From NCBI GenBank assembly GCA_037953625.1, contig CM075651.1, positions 108,873,001 to 108,937,000 on the forward strand: a stretch of DNA of 64,000 nt, given 5' to 3'. The notes beneath the pieces are model-generated. The model saw nothing but the letters and a program-made list of their open reading frames with translations. It searched no databases and was not told the origin of the DNA. Position numbers and translations under genes: made by a program. The stretch is from Crotalaria pallida (lineage: Eukaryota; Streptophyta; Magnoliopsida; Fabales; Fabaceae). This document shows positions 27,323 to 40,200 of the stretch, piece by piece. The first letter of the stretch is position 1. Each line of letters begins with the position of its first letter.

Positions 27323-27682
27323 TTGAGTGAGCTAGATGAGATCCGTTTGGAGGCCTATGAGAATTCCAAGTTCTACAAAGAGAAGACCAAGAAGCTCCAT
27401 GATAGCTCAATTTGCAGAAAGGAGTTCTTGGTTGGTCAAAAAGTGTTGCTCTACAACTCTAGGCTTGGAATCATGAGTGGAAAGCTCCGCTCTAAATGGA
27501 TTGGACCGTTTGTAGTCACCCAGGTGTTTCCTTATGGCACTGTGGAGATCAAGAGTGAGTCCACAGACAAGAGCTTCAAAGTCAATGGCCACCGACTCAA
27601 GCCTTTCCTAACCTCTCCTACTTTGGATGATGCACCTGTGGAGGAGGCCTCATTGGTCGACCCCATTTTTGACCCACCATGA
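27323..27682 (+). pseudogene. pol: pol, integrase C-terminal domain after premature TAG
   Basis: It continues the pol frame directly after the TAG; the first codon is TTG, so it is not an independent gene. 119 residues: a charged helix (SELDEIRLEAYENSKFYKEK), the segment FLVGQKVLLYNSRLG, and KWIGPFVVTQVFPYGTVEI, which contains the W-x-GPF motif of the Ty3/gypsy integrase C-terminal domain, followed by NGHRLKPFL. There is no chromodomain, as expected for the Athila/Tat branch. The frame ends at TGA 27680-27682 and no further gene follows before the 3' LTR. Confidence 0.85.
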
Positions 27683-27783
27683 TTTCGGGAGTCTTCTTTT
27701 CTCCTTCCTTACTCTTTTTATTGCACTTGTCTATATCTGTCTGATTCTACTATTTGTTTTCCATTGAGGACAATGTGTGATTT

Positions 27784-27800
27784 AAGTGTGGGGGGGAGAG
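27784..27800 (+). other. Second polypurine-tract-like site after pol
   Basis: AAGTGTGGGGGGGAGAG lies 100 bp past pol and shares AAGTGTGGGGG with the tract abutting the 3' LTR. It could be an internal plus-strand primer site, or the relic of a tract that once preceded another region. Confidence 0.5.
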
Positions 27801-28301
27801 TAGTTTAGGTTGCATATTTTTGCTTTGATTTTTTAGGTTTTGCTAAGTTTTGGGCATTTTCTTGCATGTTTTTGCTTCATTTTAGTAGAGTCTTGGTATC
27901 TTGTGTCTGAATTCATGCATTTCTGTGTGTAAAGTTGCTTTTGATAATTAAGAGGTGGTAACACTGTGATAGAATTGTCCCTTTTGTGAGGATTTGAGCC
28001 TTAATTGTGGGTGGATTGCTATATATGCCACCTAATTTTTCTTTCATGTGTGATTGCACTCTGGATTACTTGCACTCTAGAACTTGACTTGACTCTTGTT
28101 GATACTTGATATTCCCATGCACATTTTGAAATGATTTAGGCATTGTTTTTTTTCTTGAATAAGCCACTAGCCATATGAGCCTACCTTGAATGAATTTATC
28201 CTTTGATAGCCCCTTTGAGCCTTTATATCCCTTTTCTTTGTTCTTTAGCTCATTACAAGCCTATGACTAAAAAACCATGATTGTCCTAACCTTAGGGAAT
28301 G

Positions 28302-28365
28302 TTGGAGCTTTGGAATTGTTTTGGGAATGGGTATTGGAGCTTTGGAATTGTTTTGGGAATGGGTA
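28302..28365 (+). repeat. 32-bp tandem duplication
   Basis: Two adjacent identical copies beginning TTGGAGCTTTGGAATTG, at 28302-28333 and 28334-28365, in the non-coding post-pol spacer. Probably replication slippage. Confidence 0.9.
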
Positions 28366-28502
28366 TTAAGTAAGCGAGGGTGCTTTGTTCTTCATCTCTT
28401 GTGAGTTCTGGGTTTTGCCTCTATGGTCGGTGAAGTAATTATGGCTTTATCTCATTATGCCATTTTTTTTGTTTCTTCTTCCCTTTCATTCATGAAGTTC
28501 TG

Positions 28503-28601
28503 CAATGAAAAGAAAAAAAAAATTGAAAAAATGAATGATGAAAAAAAAAGAGGAAGAAGAAAAAAAAAGAAAAAAAAGAAAGAAAAAAATAGAATAAAAG
28601 G
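28503..28601 (+). repeat. A-rich low-complexity tract
   Basis: Nearly 100 bp of A-runs broken by single G or T bases (AAAAAAAAAGAGGAAGAAG and similar). It produces spurious Lys-rich and Phe-rich frames on the two strands. Confidence 0.85.
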
Positions 28602-29213
28602 TTGATTGAGGCATAGAGGATTGGAATTAGAGGTTGTTGTTATGTTTATCATTTCATTTTGGGGTGGATTGTGCTTATTTTTTTACTTATTCCCCATTGC
28701 TCCTTTATTTCCTTGGGTTTTAGCTACATTTCCCATATTTTTATCCTACCTTGTCCTTGGCCCCATTACAATCCTGAAAAGACCTTTTGATCTTAGTGTG
28801 CATGTGTATTGATTGTTGATGTTAGAGGCTTGTCAAGCTTATGGTTGTGTTTGTTTTTCATGATGTGCCTTGAGTGTAAACACTGATTAACCTTAAACAC
28901 TTGAGTGTAAACACTATTGAGTGATCCTTGTGAGTTTCTATCATCTTTGTGACTACCCTCTTGATGTCATTGGTTTTCTTTGCATATTTGAAATAATTGG
29001 ATGATGTTCATGGATGCCTTGATTCTTTGGTCCTTATTTTCTTCATGTGCTCGATTTTGCCCATTTCATTGCATTTCCTAGAATTCATTGTGAAGTATGT
29101 AATCTCTTAGGTTTGCATTCATTAGATTTAATAATCTTGTTACATGATTCACTTTGGTGCATATTGATTTTCTCAGTCCTAATTCTTAGTTTTGCCCAGG
29201 AGTGCAAAAGGAT

Positions 29214-29228
29214 AAGTGTGGGGGTGTT
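29214..29228 (+). other. Polypurine tract of Athila-like element
   Basis: AAGTGTGGGGGTGTT immediately precedes the 3' LTR, the position required for the plus-strand primer during reverse transcription. It is G-rich, with several T interruptions. Confidence 0.75.
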
Positions 29229-30350
29229 TGATGAGCATTTTATTTCCCATTTTTCCTTGCATTATTTTACTCCTATTATTGATACTTGTTGCCTATTTGA
29301 CATTGTTTAGCTTGATTTAGTGATTTAGAGTTTATTGGACTATTATTCTGAATATTGTTTAATTTGGGATTATTTAGCCTAATTAATTCTATTTCTATTT
29401 TCAGGTCATATTTGGCACAAGGGCTTTTTGGACATTTTGGGAATGAAGATTTAATGTTGGAAGAGAAGATATATGATGAAGTGAAGATTGTAATCCATCT
29501 TTAGGATTAGTTGAGATTTAGTTATATCTTTTAAGATTTAGATTTTATCTATAAGATATTTTTAGATTTAATTTAGAGATAAGCTTTCCTTAGGATTTGG
29601 GCCCATGATTTAGGCCCGTTTTGTGATTTAAAAAGCCAAATTCGTGTAAACCCTTGGGAGAGCTTCCATTCACGTTTTTTACATTCTCTCTCATAGAGAA
29701 GGCTTAGTTTTGCTCTCCAAGCTTGTGGTGGCTGCTAGGGTTTCTCTCTCTTCCCTTTTCTACACGTTTTTTTGGTATTTTTCTTCATGGAAGGCTAAAC
29801 TCTTAGGTTAAATCCCTTTGGTAATGTATCACATACTCTTGAGGTTTTGTTCTTAATGCTATTTCGTTTTTATTCACTGTTTTCATGCTTATTGATATGT
29901 TATGATTCGCTTAGTTCCATTATATAGAGATAATCCATGTGTATGAATGCTTAATTTATGCAAACTCGTAAAAACTCCATGCTTTGGCTTTTAATGCTTA
30001 ATTAGAGGTTTGGGTTTTGGGGTGAGAATTGAATTTTCGCTTAGTATTTAGTTCTCACGAGTTGGACAGTGAAGAGGAAAGAAATTGATCTTTTGTGACC
30101 GATGATAGAGTTGTGAACGCGAGCCAAAGGGGTTTATCCGCTTTTCCTTATCTGTTTCTTCGTTTTGATTTAATTCTGTTTTGATTTCAATTATTCAATA
30201 TTCAATACAAAAAAAAACCCCCCTGTTTTCTATGCATACTATGTGTTCGACCTTTTGCTTGATAAGATATTCCTTGGGAGACGACCTAGGAGTCACTTCC
30301 TAGTACTATATTTAAACTATTTTTATTTGTATCGGGTACGGCCTCGATCA
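29229..30350 (+). repeat. 3' LTR of Athila-like element
   Basis: Direct repeat of 20257-21379, again TGATGAGC to CTCGATCA, with 5 substitutions and one indel by eye. Satellite resumes directly after it. Confidence 0.95.
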
Positions 30351-30355
30351 CTGGA
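30351..30355. repeat. Target-site duplication, right copy (CTGGA)
   Basis: It follows the 3' LTR and continues into CCATTCTAAGCC, so the satellite monomer resumes in register. It differs from the left copy CTAGA by one A-to-G transition. Confidence 0.8.
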
Positions 30356-30779
30356 CCATTCTAAGCCTTTAGAATACTCTCTTAACCATTCTACACTTGT
30401 TAGAACCTTCAAGGACTCATGCTACACCCTTTACGTGCCTTGGGGCACCAAGGAGTGTTTAGGATCATTCTAATGGTTTTTATAAGTCCTAATACACATT
30501 CCCAGACCATTCTAAACCTTAAGAATACTCTCTTAACCATTCTACACCTGTTAGAACCTCCAAGGACTCACGCTAGACCCTCAACGTCCCTTGGGGACTC
30601 AACCATTATTTAGGATTATTCTAATGGTTATTATAAGTCGTAATACACATTCCTAGACCATTCTAAGCCTTTAGAATACTCTCTTAATCATTCTACACTT
30701 GTTAGAACCTCCAAGGACTCATGCTACACCCTCTACGTCCTTTGGGGTACCATGCAATATTTAAAATCATTCTAAAGGT

Positions 30780-31530
30780 TCGTATATGTCCTAATACACA
30801 TTCCTAGACCATTCTAAGCCTTTAGAATACTCTCTTAACCATTCTACACTTGTTAGAACCTCCATGGACTTATGCTACAACCTCTACATCCCTTCGGGAC
30901 TCAAGCAATGTTAAGGATCATTCTAATGGTTCTTATAAGTCCAAATACACATTAATAGACCATTCTAAGCCTTTAGAGTACTCTCTTAACCTTTCTACAC
31001 TTGTTAGAACCTCCAAGGACTCATGCTACACCCTCTACGTCCCTTGGGGACTCAAGCATTGTTTAGTATTATTCTAATGGTTCTTATAAGTCCTAATACA
31101 CATTCCTAGACCATTCTAAGCCTTTAGAATATTCTCTTAACCATTCTACACTTGTTAGAACCTCCAAGGACTCATGCTACACCCTCTACGTCCTTTGGGG
31201 TACCATGCAATATTTAAAATCATTCTAAAGGTTCGTATATGTCCTAATACACATTCCTAGACCATTCTAAGCCTTTAGAATACTCTCTTAACCATTCTAC
31301 ACTTGTTAAAACCTCCATGGACTTATGCTACAACCTCTACATCCCTTCGGGACTCAAGCAATGTTAAGGATCATTCTAATGGTTCTTATAAGTCCAAATA
31401 CACATTAATAGACCATTCTAAGCCTTTAGAGTACTCTCTTAACCTTTCTACACTTGTTAGAACCTCCAAGGACTCATGCTACACCCTCTACGCCCCTTGG
31501 AGTACCATGCAATGTTTAGGATCATTCTAA
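30780..31530 (+). repeat. 3-mer satellite duplication (453 bp)
   Basis: The segment holding CCATGGACTTATGCTACAAC and CCCTTCGGGACTCAAGC at about 30860-30910 is repeated 453 bp (three monomers) downstream, including the rare CACATTAATAGACC variant. Confidence 0.7.
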
Positions 31531-34265
31531 AGGTTCGTATATGTCCTAATACATATTCCTAGACCATTTTAAGACTTTAGAATACTCTCATAACCTCCAA
31601 GGTCTTATGCTACAACTTCTACATTCCTTGGGGACTCAAGCAATGTTTAGGATCATTCTAATGGTTCTTATAAGTCCTAATACACATTCCTAGACCATTC
31701 CAAGCCTTTAGAATACTCTCTTAACCATTCTACACTTGTTAGAACCTCCAAGCACTCATGCTACACCCTTACGTGCCTTGGGGCACCAAGGAGTGTTTAG
31801 GATAATTCTAATGGTTCTTATAAGTCCTAATACACATTCCTAGACCTTTCTAAGCCTTTAGAATACTCTCTTAACCATTCTACACTTGTTAGGACCTCCA
31901 AGGACTCATGCTACACCCTCTACGTCCCTTGGGGTACCATGCAATGTTCAGGATCATTCTAATGGTTCGTATATGTCCTAATACACATTCCTAGACCATT
32001 CTAAGCCTTTAGAATACTCTCTTAAGCATTCTAAACTTGTTAGAACCTCCAAGGACTCATGCTACACACCCTTTACGTGCCTTGGGGCACCAAGGAGTGT
32101 TTAGGATCATTCTAATGGTTCTTATAAGTCCTAATACACATTCCTAGACCATTCTAAGCCTTTAGAATACTCTCTTAACCATTCTACACCTGTTAAAACC
32201 TCCAAGGACTCATGCTACACCCTCTACGTCCCTTGGGGACTCAAGCATTGTTTAGGATCATTCTATTGGTTCTTATAAGTCCTAATACACATTCCTTGAC
32301 TATTCTAAGACTTTAGAATACTCTCTTAACCATTCTACACTTGTTAGAACCTCCAAGGACTTATGCTACAACCTCTACATCCCTTGGGGACTCAAGCAAT
32401 GTTTAGGATCATTCTAATGGTTCTTATAAGTCCTAATACACATTCCTAGACCATTCTAAGCCTTTAGAATACTCGCTTAACCATTCTACACTTGTTAGAA
32501 CCTCCAAGGACTCATGGTACACCCTTTACGTGCCTTGGGGCACCAAGGAGTGTTTAGGATCATTCTAATGGTTCTTAGAAGTCCTAATACACATTCCTAG
32601 ACCATTCTAAGCCTTTAGAATACTCTCTTAACCATTCTACACTTGTTAGAACCTGTAAGGACTCATGCTATACCCTCTACGTCCCTTGGGGTACCATGCA
32701 ATGTTTAGGATCATTCTAATGGTTATTATAAGTCCTAATACACATTCCCAGACCATTCTAAGCCTTTAGAATACTCTCTTAACCATTCTACACCTGTTAA
32801 AACCTCCAAGGACTCATGCTAGACCCTCTACATCCCTTGGGGACTCAACCATTGTTTAGGATTATTCTAATGGTTATTATAAGTCCTAATACATTCCTAG
32901 ACCATTCTAAGCATTTAGAATACTCTCTTAACCATTATACACTTGTTAGAACCTCCAAGGACTCTTTCTAGACCCTCTACGTCCCTTGGGGGCTCAAGCT
33001 ACGCTTAGGATCATTCTAATGGTTATTATAAGTCCTAATACACATTCCTAGACCATTCTAAGCCTTTAGAACATTCTCTTAACCATTCTACACTTCTTAG
33101 AACCTCCAAGGACTCATGCTACACCCTCTACGTCCCTTGGGGTACCATGCAATGTTTAGGATCATTCTAAAGGTTATTATAAGTCCTAATACACATTCCT
33201 AGACCATTCTTAGCCTTTAGAATACTCTCTTAACCATTCTACACTTGTTAGAACCTCCAAGGACTCATGCTACACCTTCTACGTCCCTTGGGGTACCATG
33301 CAATGTTTAAGATCATTCTAAAGGTTCGTATATGTCCTAATACACATTCCTAGACCATTCTAAGCCTTTAGAATATTCTCTTAACCATTCTACACTTGTT
33401 AGAACCTCCAAGGACTTATGCTACAACCTCTACATCCCTTGGGGACTCATGCAATGTTTAGGATCATTCTAATGGTTCTTATAAGTCCTAATAAACATTC
33501 CTAGACCATTCTAAGCCTTTAGACTACTCTCTTAACCATTCTACACCTGTCAGAACCTCCAAGGACTCATGTTAGACCCTCTACGTCCTTTGTGGACTCA
33601 ACCATTATTTAGGATCATTCTAATGGTTATTATAAGTCCTAATACACATTCCTAGACCATTCTAAGCCTTTAGAATACTCTCTTAACCATTCTACACTTG
33701 TTAGAACCTCCAAGGACTCATGCTACACCCTCTACGTCCCTTGGGGTACCATGCAATGTTTAAGATCATTCTAAAGGTTCGTATATGTCCTAATACACAT
33801 TCCTAGACCATTTTAAGACTTTAGAATACTCTCTTAACCATCCTACACTTGTTAGAACCTGCAAGGACTTATGCTACAACCTCTAAATCCCTTGGGGACT
33901 CAAGCAATGTTTAGGATCATTCTAATGGTTCTTATAAGTCCTAATACACATTCCTAGACCATTCTAAGCCTTTAGAATACTCTCTTAACCATTCTACACT
34001 TGTTAGAACCTCCAAGGACTCATGCTACACCCTTTACGTGCCTTAGGGCACCAAGGAGTGTTTAGGATCATTCTAATGGTTCTTTTAAGTCCTAATACAC
34101 ATTCCTAGACCTTTCTAAGCCTTTAGAATACTCTCTTAACCATTCTACACTTGTTAGAACCTCCAAGGACTCGTGCTACACCCTCTACATCCCTTGGGGT
34201 ACCATGCAATGTTTAGGATCATTCTAATGGTTATTATAAGTCGTAATACACATTCCCAGACCATT

Positions 34266-37200
34266 CTACCCCTGTTAAAACCTCCAAGGACTCATGCTAG
34301 ACCCTCTACATCCCTTGGGGACTCAACCATTGTTTAGGATTATTCTAATGGTTATTATAAGTCCTAATACACATTCCTAGACCATTCTAAGCCTTTAGAA
34401 TACTTTCTTTACCATTCTACACTTGTTAGAACCTCCAAGGACTCATGCTACACCCTCTACGTCCCTTGGGTTACCATGCATTGTTTAAAATCATTCTAAA
34501 GGTTCGTATATGTCCTAATACACATTCCTAGACCATTCTAAGCCTTTAGAATACTCTCTTAACAATTCTACACTTGTTAGAACCTCCATGGACTCATGCT
34601 ACAACCTCTACGTCCCTTGGGGACTCAAGCATTGTTTAGGATCAATCTAATGGTTCTTATAAGACCTAATACACATTCCTAGACCATTCTAAGCCTTTAG
34701 AATACTCTCTTAACCATTCTACACTTGTTAGAACCTCCAAGGACTCATGCTACTCCCTCTATGTCCGTTGGGGACTCAAGCAAAGTTTAGGATCATTCTA
34801 ATGGTTCTTATAAGTCCTAATAAACATTCCTAGACCATTCTAAGCCTTTAGACTACTCTCTTAACCATTCTACACCTGTTAGAACCTCCAAGGACTCATG
34901 CTACACCCTCTACGTCCCTTGGGGCACCAAGGAGTGTTTAGGATCATTCTAATGGTTCTTATAAGTCCTAATACACATTTCTAGACCATTCTAAGCCTTT
35001 AGAATACTCTCTTAACCATTTTACACTTGTTAGAACCTTCAAGGACTCATGCTACACCCTCTACGTCCCTTGGGGTACTATGCAACGTTTAGGATCATTC
35101 TAATGGTTCTTATAAGTCCTAATAAACATTCCTAGACCATTCTAAGCCTTTAGACTACTCTCTTAACCATTCTACACCTGTCAGAACCTCAAAGGACTCA
35201 TGCTAGACCCTCTACATCCTTTGTGGACTCAACCATTGTTTAGGATCATTCTAATGGTTCTTATAAGTCCTAATACACATTCCTAGACCATTCTAAGCCT
35301 TTAGAATACTCTCTTAACCATTCTACAACTGTTAAAATCTCCAAGGACTCATGCTAGATCCTCTACGTCCCTTGGGGACTCAAGCATTGTTTAGGATCAT
35401 TCTATTGGTTCTTATAAGTCCTAATACACATTGCTAGACCATTCTAAGCCTTTAGAGTACTCTCTAAACCATTCTACACTTGTTAGAACCTCCAAGGACT
35501 CATGCTACACCCTCTACGTCCCTTGGGGTACCATACAATGTTTAGGATCATTCTAATGGTTATTCTAAGTCCTAATACACATTCGTAGACCATTCTAAGC
35601 CTTTAGAATACTCTCTTAACCATTATACACTTGTTAGAACCTCCAAGGACTCTTTCTAGACCCTCTACGTCCCTTGGGGACTCAAGCAACGCTTAGGATC
35701 ATTCTAATGGTTATTATAAGTCCTAATACACATTCCTAGACCATTTAAAGCCTTTAGAATACTCTCTTAACCATTCTACACTTGTTAGAATCTCCAAGGA
35801 CTCATGCTACACCCTCTACGTCCCTTGGGGTACCATGCAATGTTTAAGATCATTCTAAAGGTTCGTATATGTCCTAATACACATTCCTAGACCATTTTAA
35901 GACTTTAGAATACTCTCTTAACCATCCTACACTTGTTAGAACCTGCAAGGACTTATGCTACAACCTCTAAATCCCTTGGGGACTCAAGCAATGTTTAGGA
36001 TCATTCTAATGGTTCTTATAAGTCCTAATACACATTCCTAGACCATTCTAAGCCTTTAGAATACTCTCTTAACCATTCTACACTTGTTAGAACCTCCAAG
36101 GACTCATGCTACACCCTTTACGTGCCTTAGGGCACCAAGGAGTGTTTAGGATCATTCTAATGGTTCTTATAAGTCCTAATACACATTCCTAGACCTTTCT
36201 AAGCCTTTAGAATACTCTCTTAACCTTTCTACACTTGTTAGAACCTCCAAGGACTCGTGCTACACCCTCTACATCCCTTGGGGTACCATGCAATGTTTAG
36301 GATCATTCTAATGGTTATTATAAGTCGTAATACACATTCCCAGACCATTCTAAGCCTTTAGAATACTCTCTTAACCATTCTACCCCTGTTAAAACCTCCA
36401 AGGACTCATGCTAGACCCTCTACATCCCTTGGGGACTCAACCATTGTTTAGGATTATTCTAATGGTTATTATAAGTCCTAATACACATTCCTAGACCATT
36501 CTAAGCCTTTAGAATACTTTCTTTACCATTCTACACTTGTTAGAACCTCTAAGGACTCATGCTACACCCTCTACGTCCCTTGGGTTACCATGCATTGTTT
36601 AAAATCATTCTAAAGGTTCGTATATGTCCTAATACACATTCCTAGACCATTCTAAGCCTTTAGAATACTCTCTTAACAATTCTACACTTGTTAGAACCTC
36701 CATGGACTCATGCTACAACCTCTACGTCCCTTGGGGACTCAAGCATTGTTTAGGATCAATCTAATGGTTCTTATAAGACCTAATACACATTCCTAGACCA
36801 TTCTAAGCCTTTAGAATACTCTCTTAACCATTCTACACTTGTTAGAACCTCCAAGGACTCATGCTACTCCCTCTATTTCCGTTGGGGACTCAAGCAAATT
36901 TAGGATCATTCTAATGGTTCTTATAAGTCCTAATAAACATTCCTAGACCATTCTAAGCCTTTAGACTACTCTCTTAACCATTCTACACCTGTCAGAACCT
37001 CAAAGGACTCATGCTAGACCCTCTACATCCTTTGTGGACTCAACCATTGTTTAGGATCATTCTAATGGTTCTTATAAGTCCTAATACACATTCCTAGACC
37101 ATTCTAAGCCTTTAGAATACTCTCTTAACCATTCTACAACTGTTAAAATCTCCAAGGACTCATGCTAGACCCTCTTCGTCCCTTGGGGACTCAAGCATTG

Positions 37201-40200
37201 TTTAGGATCATTCTATTGGTTCTTATAAGTCCTAATACACATTGCTAGACCATTCTAAGCCTTTAGAGTACTCTCTAAACCATTCTACACTTGTTAGAAC
37301 CTCCAAGGACTCATGCTACACCCTCTACGTCCCTTGGGGTACCATGCAATGTTTAGGATCATTCTAATGGTTATTCTAAGTCCTAATACACATTCGTAGA
37401 CCATTCTAAGCCTTTAGAATACTCTCTTAATCATTATACACTTGTTGGAACCTCCAAGGACTCTTTCTAGACCCTCTACGTCCCTTGGGGACTCAAGCAA
37501 CGCTTAGGATCATTCTAATGGTTATTATAAGTCCTAATACACATTCCTAGACCATTTAAAGCCTTTAGAATACTCTCTTAACCATTCTACACTTGTTAGA
37601 ATCTCCAAGGACTCATGCTACACCCTCTACGTCCCTTGGGGTACCATGCAATGTTTAAGATCATTCTAAAGGTTCGTATATGTCCTAATACACATTCCTA
37701 GACCATTTTAAGACTTTAGAATACTCTCTTAACCATCCTACACTTGTTAGAACCTGCAAGGACTTATGCTACAACCTCTAAATCCCTTGGGGACTCAAGC
37801 AATGTTTAGGATCATTCTAATGGTTCTTATAAGTCCTAATACACATTCCTAGACCATTCTAAGCCTTTAGAATACTCTCTTAACCATTCTACACTTGTTA
37901 GAACCTCCAAGGACTCATGCTACACCCTTTACGTGCCTTAGGGCACCAAGGAGTGTGTAGGATCATTCTAATGGTTCTTATAAGTCCTAATACACATTCC
38001 TAGACCTTTCTAAGCCTTTAGAATACTCTCTTAACCTTTCTACACTTGTTAGAACCTCCAAGGACTCGTGCTACACCCTCTACATCCCTTGGGGTACCAT
38101 GCAATGTTTAGGATCATTCTAATGGTTATTATAAGTCATAATACACATTCCCAGACCATTCTAAGCCTTTAGAATACTCTCTTAACCATTCTACCCCTGT
38201 TAAAACCTCCAAGGACTCATGCTAGACCCTCTACATCCCTTGGGGACTCAACCATTGTTTAGGATTATTCTAATGGTTATTATAAGTCCTAATACACATT
38301 CCTAGACCATTCTAAGCCTTTAGAATACTTTCTTTACCATTCTACACTTGTTAGAACCTCCAAGGACTCATGCTACACCCTCTACGTCCCTTGGGGTACC
38401 ATGCAATGTTTAAAATCATTCTAAAGGTTCGTATATGTCCTAATACACATTCCTAGACCATTCTAAGCCTTTAGAATACTCTCTTAACAATTCTACACTT
38501 GTTAGAACCTCCATGGACTCATGCTACAACCTCTACGTCCCTTGGGGACTCAAGCATTGTTTAGGATCAATGTAATGGTTCTTATAAGACCTAATACACA
38601 TTCCTAGACCATTCTAAGCCTTTAGAATACTCTCTTAACCATTCTACACTTTGTAGAACCTCCAAGGACTCATGCTACTCCCTCTATGTCCGTTGGGGAC
38701 TCAAGCAATGTTTAGGATCATTCTAATGGTTCTTATAAGTCCTAATAAACATTCCTAGACCATTCTAAGCCTTTAGACTACTCTCTTAACCATTCTACAC
38801 CTGTCAGAACCTCCTAGGACTCATGCTAGACCCTCTACGTCCCTTGGGGACTCAAGCATTGTTTAGGATCATTCTATTGGTTCTTATAAGTCCTAATACA
38901 CATTGCTAGACCATTCTAAGCCTTTAGAGTACTCTCTAAACCATTCTACACTTGTTAGAACCTCCAAGGACTCATGCTACACCCTCTACGTCCCTTGGGG
39001 TACCATGCAATGTTTATGATCATTCTAATGGTTATTATAAGTCCTAATACACATTCGTAGACCATTCTAAGCCTTTTGAATACTCTCTTAACCATTATAC
39101 ACTTGTTAGAACCTCCAAGGACTCTTTCTAGACCCTCTACGTCCCTTGGGGACTCAAGCAACGCTTAGGATCATTCTAATGGTTATTATAAGTCCTAATA
39201 CACATTCCTAGACCATTTAAAGCCTTTAGAATACTCTCTTAACCATTCTACACTTGTTAGAACCTCCAAGGACTCATGCTACACCCTCTACGTCCCTTGG
39301 GGTACCATGCAATGTTTAGGATCATTCTAAATGTTCGTATATGTCCTAATACACATTCCTAGACCATTTTAAGACTTTAGAATACTCTCTTAACCATTCT
39401 ACACTTGTAAGAACCTCCAAGGACTTATGCTACAACCTCTAAATCCCTTGGGGACTCAAGCAATGTTTAGGATCATTCTAAATGTTCTTATAAGTCCTAA
39501 TACACATTCCTAGACCATTCTAAGCCTTTAGAATACTCTCTTAACCATTTTACACTTGTTAGAACCTCCAAGGACTCATGCTACACCCTTTACGTGCCTT
39601 GGGGCACCAAGGAGTGTTTAGGATCATTCTAATGGTTCTTATAAGTCCTAATACACATTTCTAGACCATTCTAAGCCTTTAGAATACTCTCTTAACCATT
39701 CTACACTTGTTAGAACCTTCAAGGACTCATGCTACACCCTCTATGTCCCTTGGGGTACCATGCAATGTTTAGGATCATTCTAATGGTTATTATAAGTCCT
39801 AATACACATTCCCAGACCATTCTAAGCCTTTAGAATACTCTCTTAACCATTCTACACCTGTTAAAACCTCCAAGGACTCATGCTAGACCATCTACATCCC
39901 TTGGGGACTCAACCATTGTTTAGGATTATTCTAATGGTTATTATAAGTCCTAATACACATTCCTAGACCATTCTAAGCCTTCAGAATACTCTCTTAACCA
40001 TTCTACACTTGTTAGAACCTCCAAGGACTCATGCTACACCCTCTACGTCCCTTGGGGTACCATGCAATGTTTAAAATCATTCTAAAGGTTCGTATATGTC
40101 CTAATACACATTCCTAGACCATTCTAAGCCTTTAGAATACTCTCTTAACCATTCTACACTTGTTAGAACCTCCATGGACTCATGCTACAACCTCTACGTC

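Larger units (their letters stand above)
27683..29228 (+). other. Post-pol spacer without env-like gene
   Basis: 1.55 kb between pol and the 3' LTR. Athila-type elements often carry an env-like ORF here, but the longest frames (60-87 codons at 28423, 28606 and 29047) are T-rich or low-complexity and show no common domain. Contents: a PPT-like tract at 27784-27800, a 32-bp tandem duplication at 28302-28365, an A-rich low-complexity run at about 28503-28601, and a 15-bp direct repeat TTGAGTGTAAACACT at 28870 and 28901. Confidence 0.7.
20257..30350 (+). mobile_element. Athila-like Ty3/gypsy LTR retrotransposon nested in satellite
   Basis: A complete 10,094-bp element: 5' LTR, tRNA-Asp-type primer site, leader, gag, pol (protease, reverse transcriptase, RNase H, integrase), 1.5 kb of post-pol spacer, polypurine tract and 3' LTR. 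Domain order PR-RT-RH-INT makes it Ty3/gypsy. The DLGA protease motif, the tRNA-Asp primer site and the absence of a chromodomain point to the Athila branch. The coding region carries two in-frame stops and one frame change, so it is probably not autonomous now. By eye the LTRs differ at 5 substitutions and 1 indel in about 1122 bp. With an assumed rate of 1.3e-8 per site per year that implies insertion roughly 0.2 million years ago (inference). Confidence 0.93.

Noticed and set aside
26351..27592. - strand ORFs inside pol (for example 26351, 26828, 27117, 27407)
   Set aside because: Shadows of the well-supported pol frame on the + strand.
28423..29310. ORFs at 28423, 28606 and 29047 as an env-like gene of the Athila-like element
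   Set aside because: Short, in low-complexity A/T-rich DNA, in different frames, without a signal peptide, coiled coil or conserved motif arrangement.
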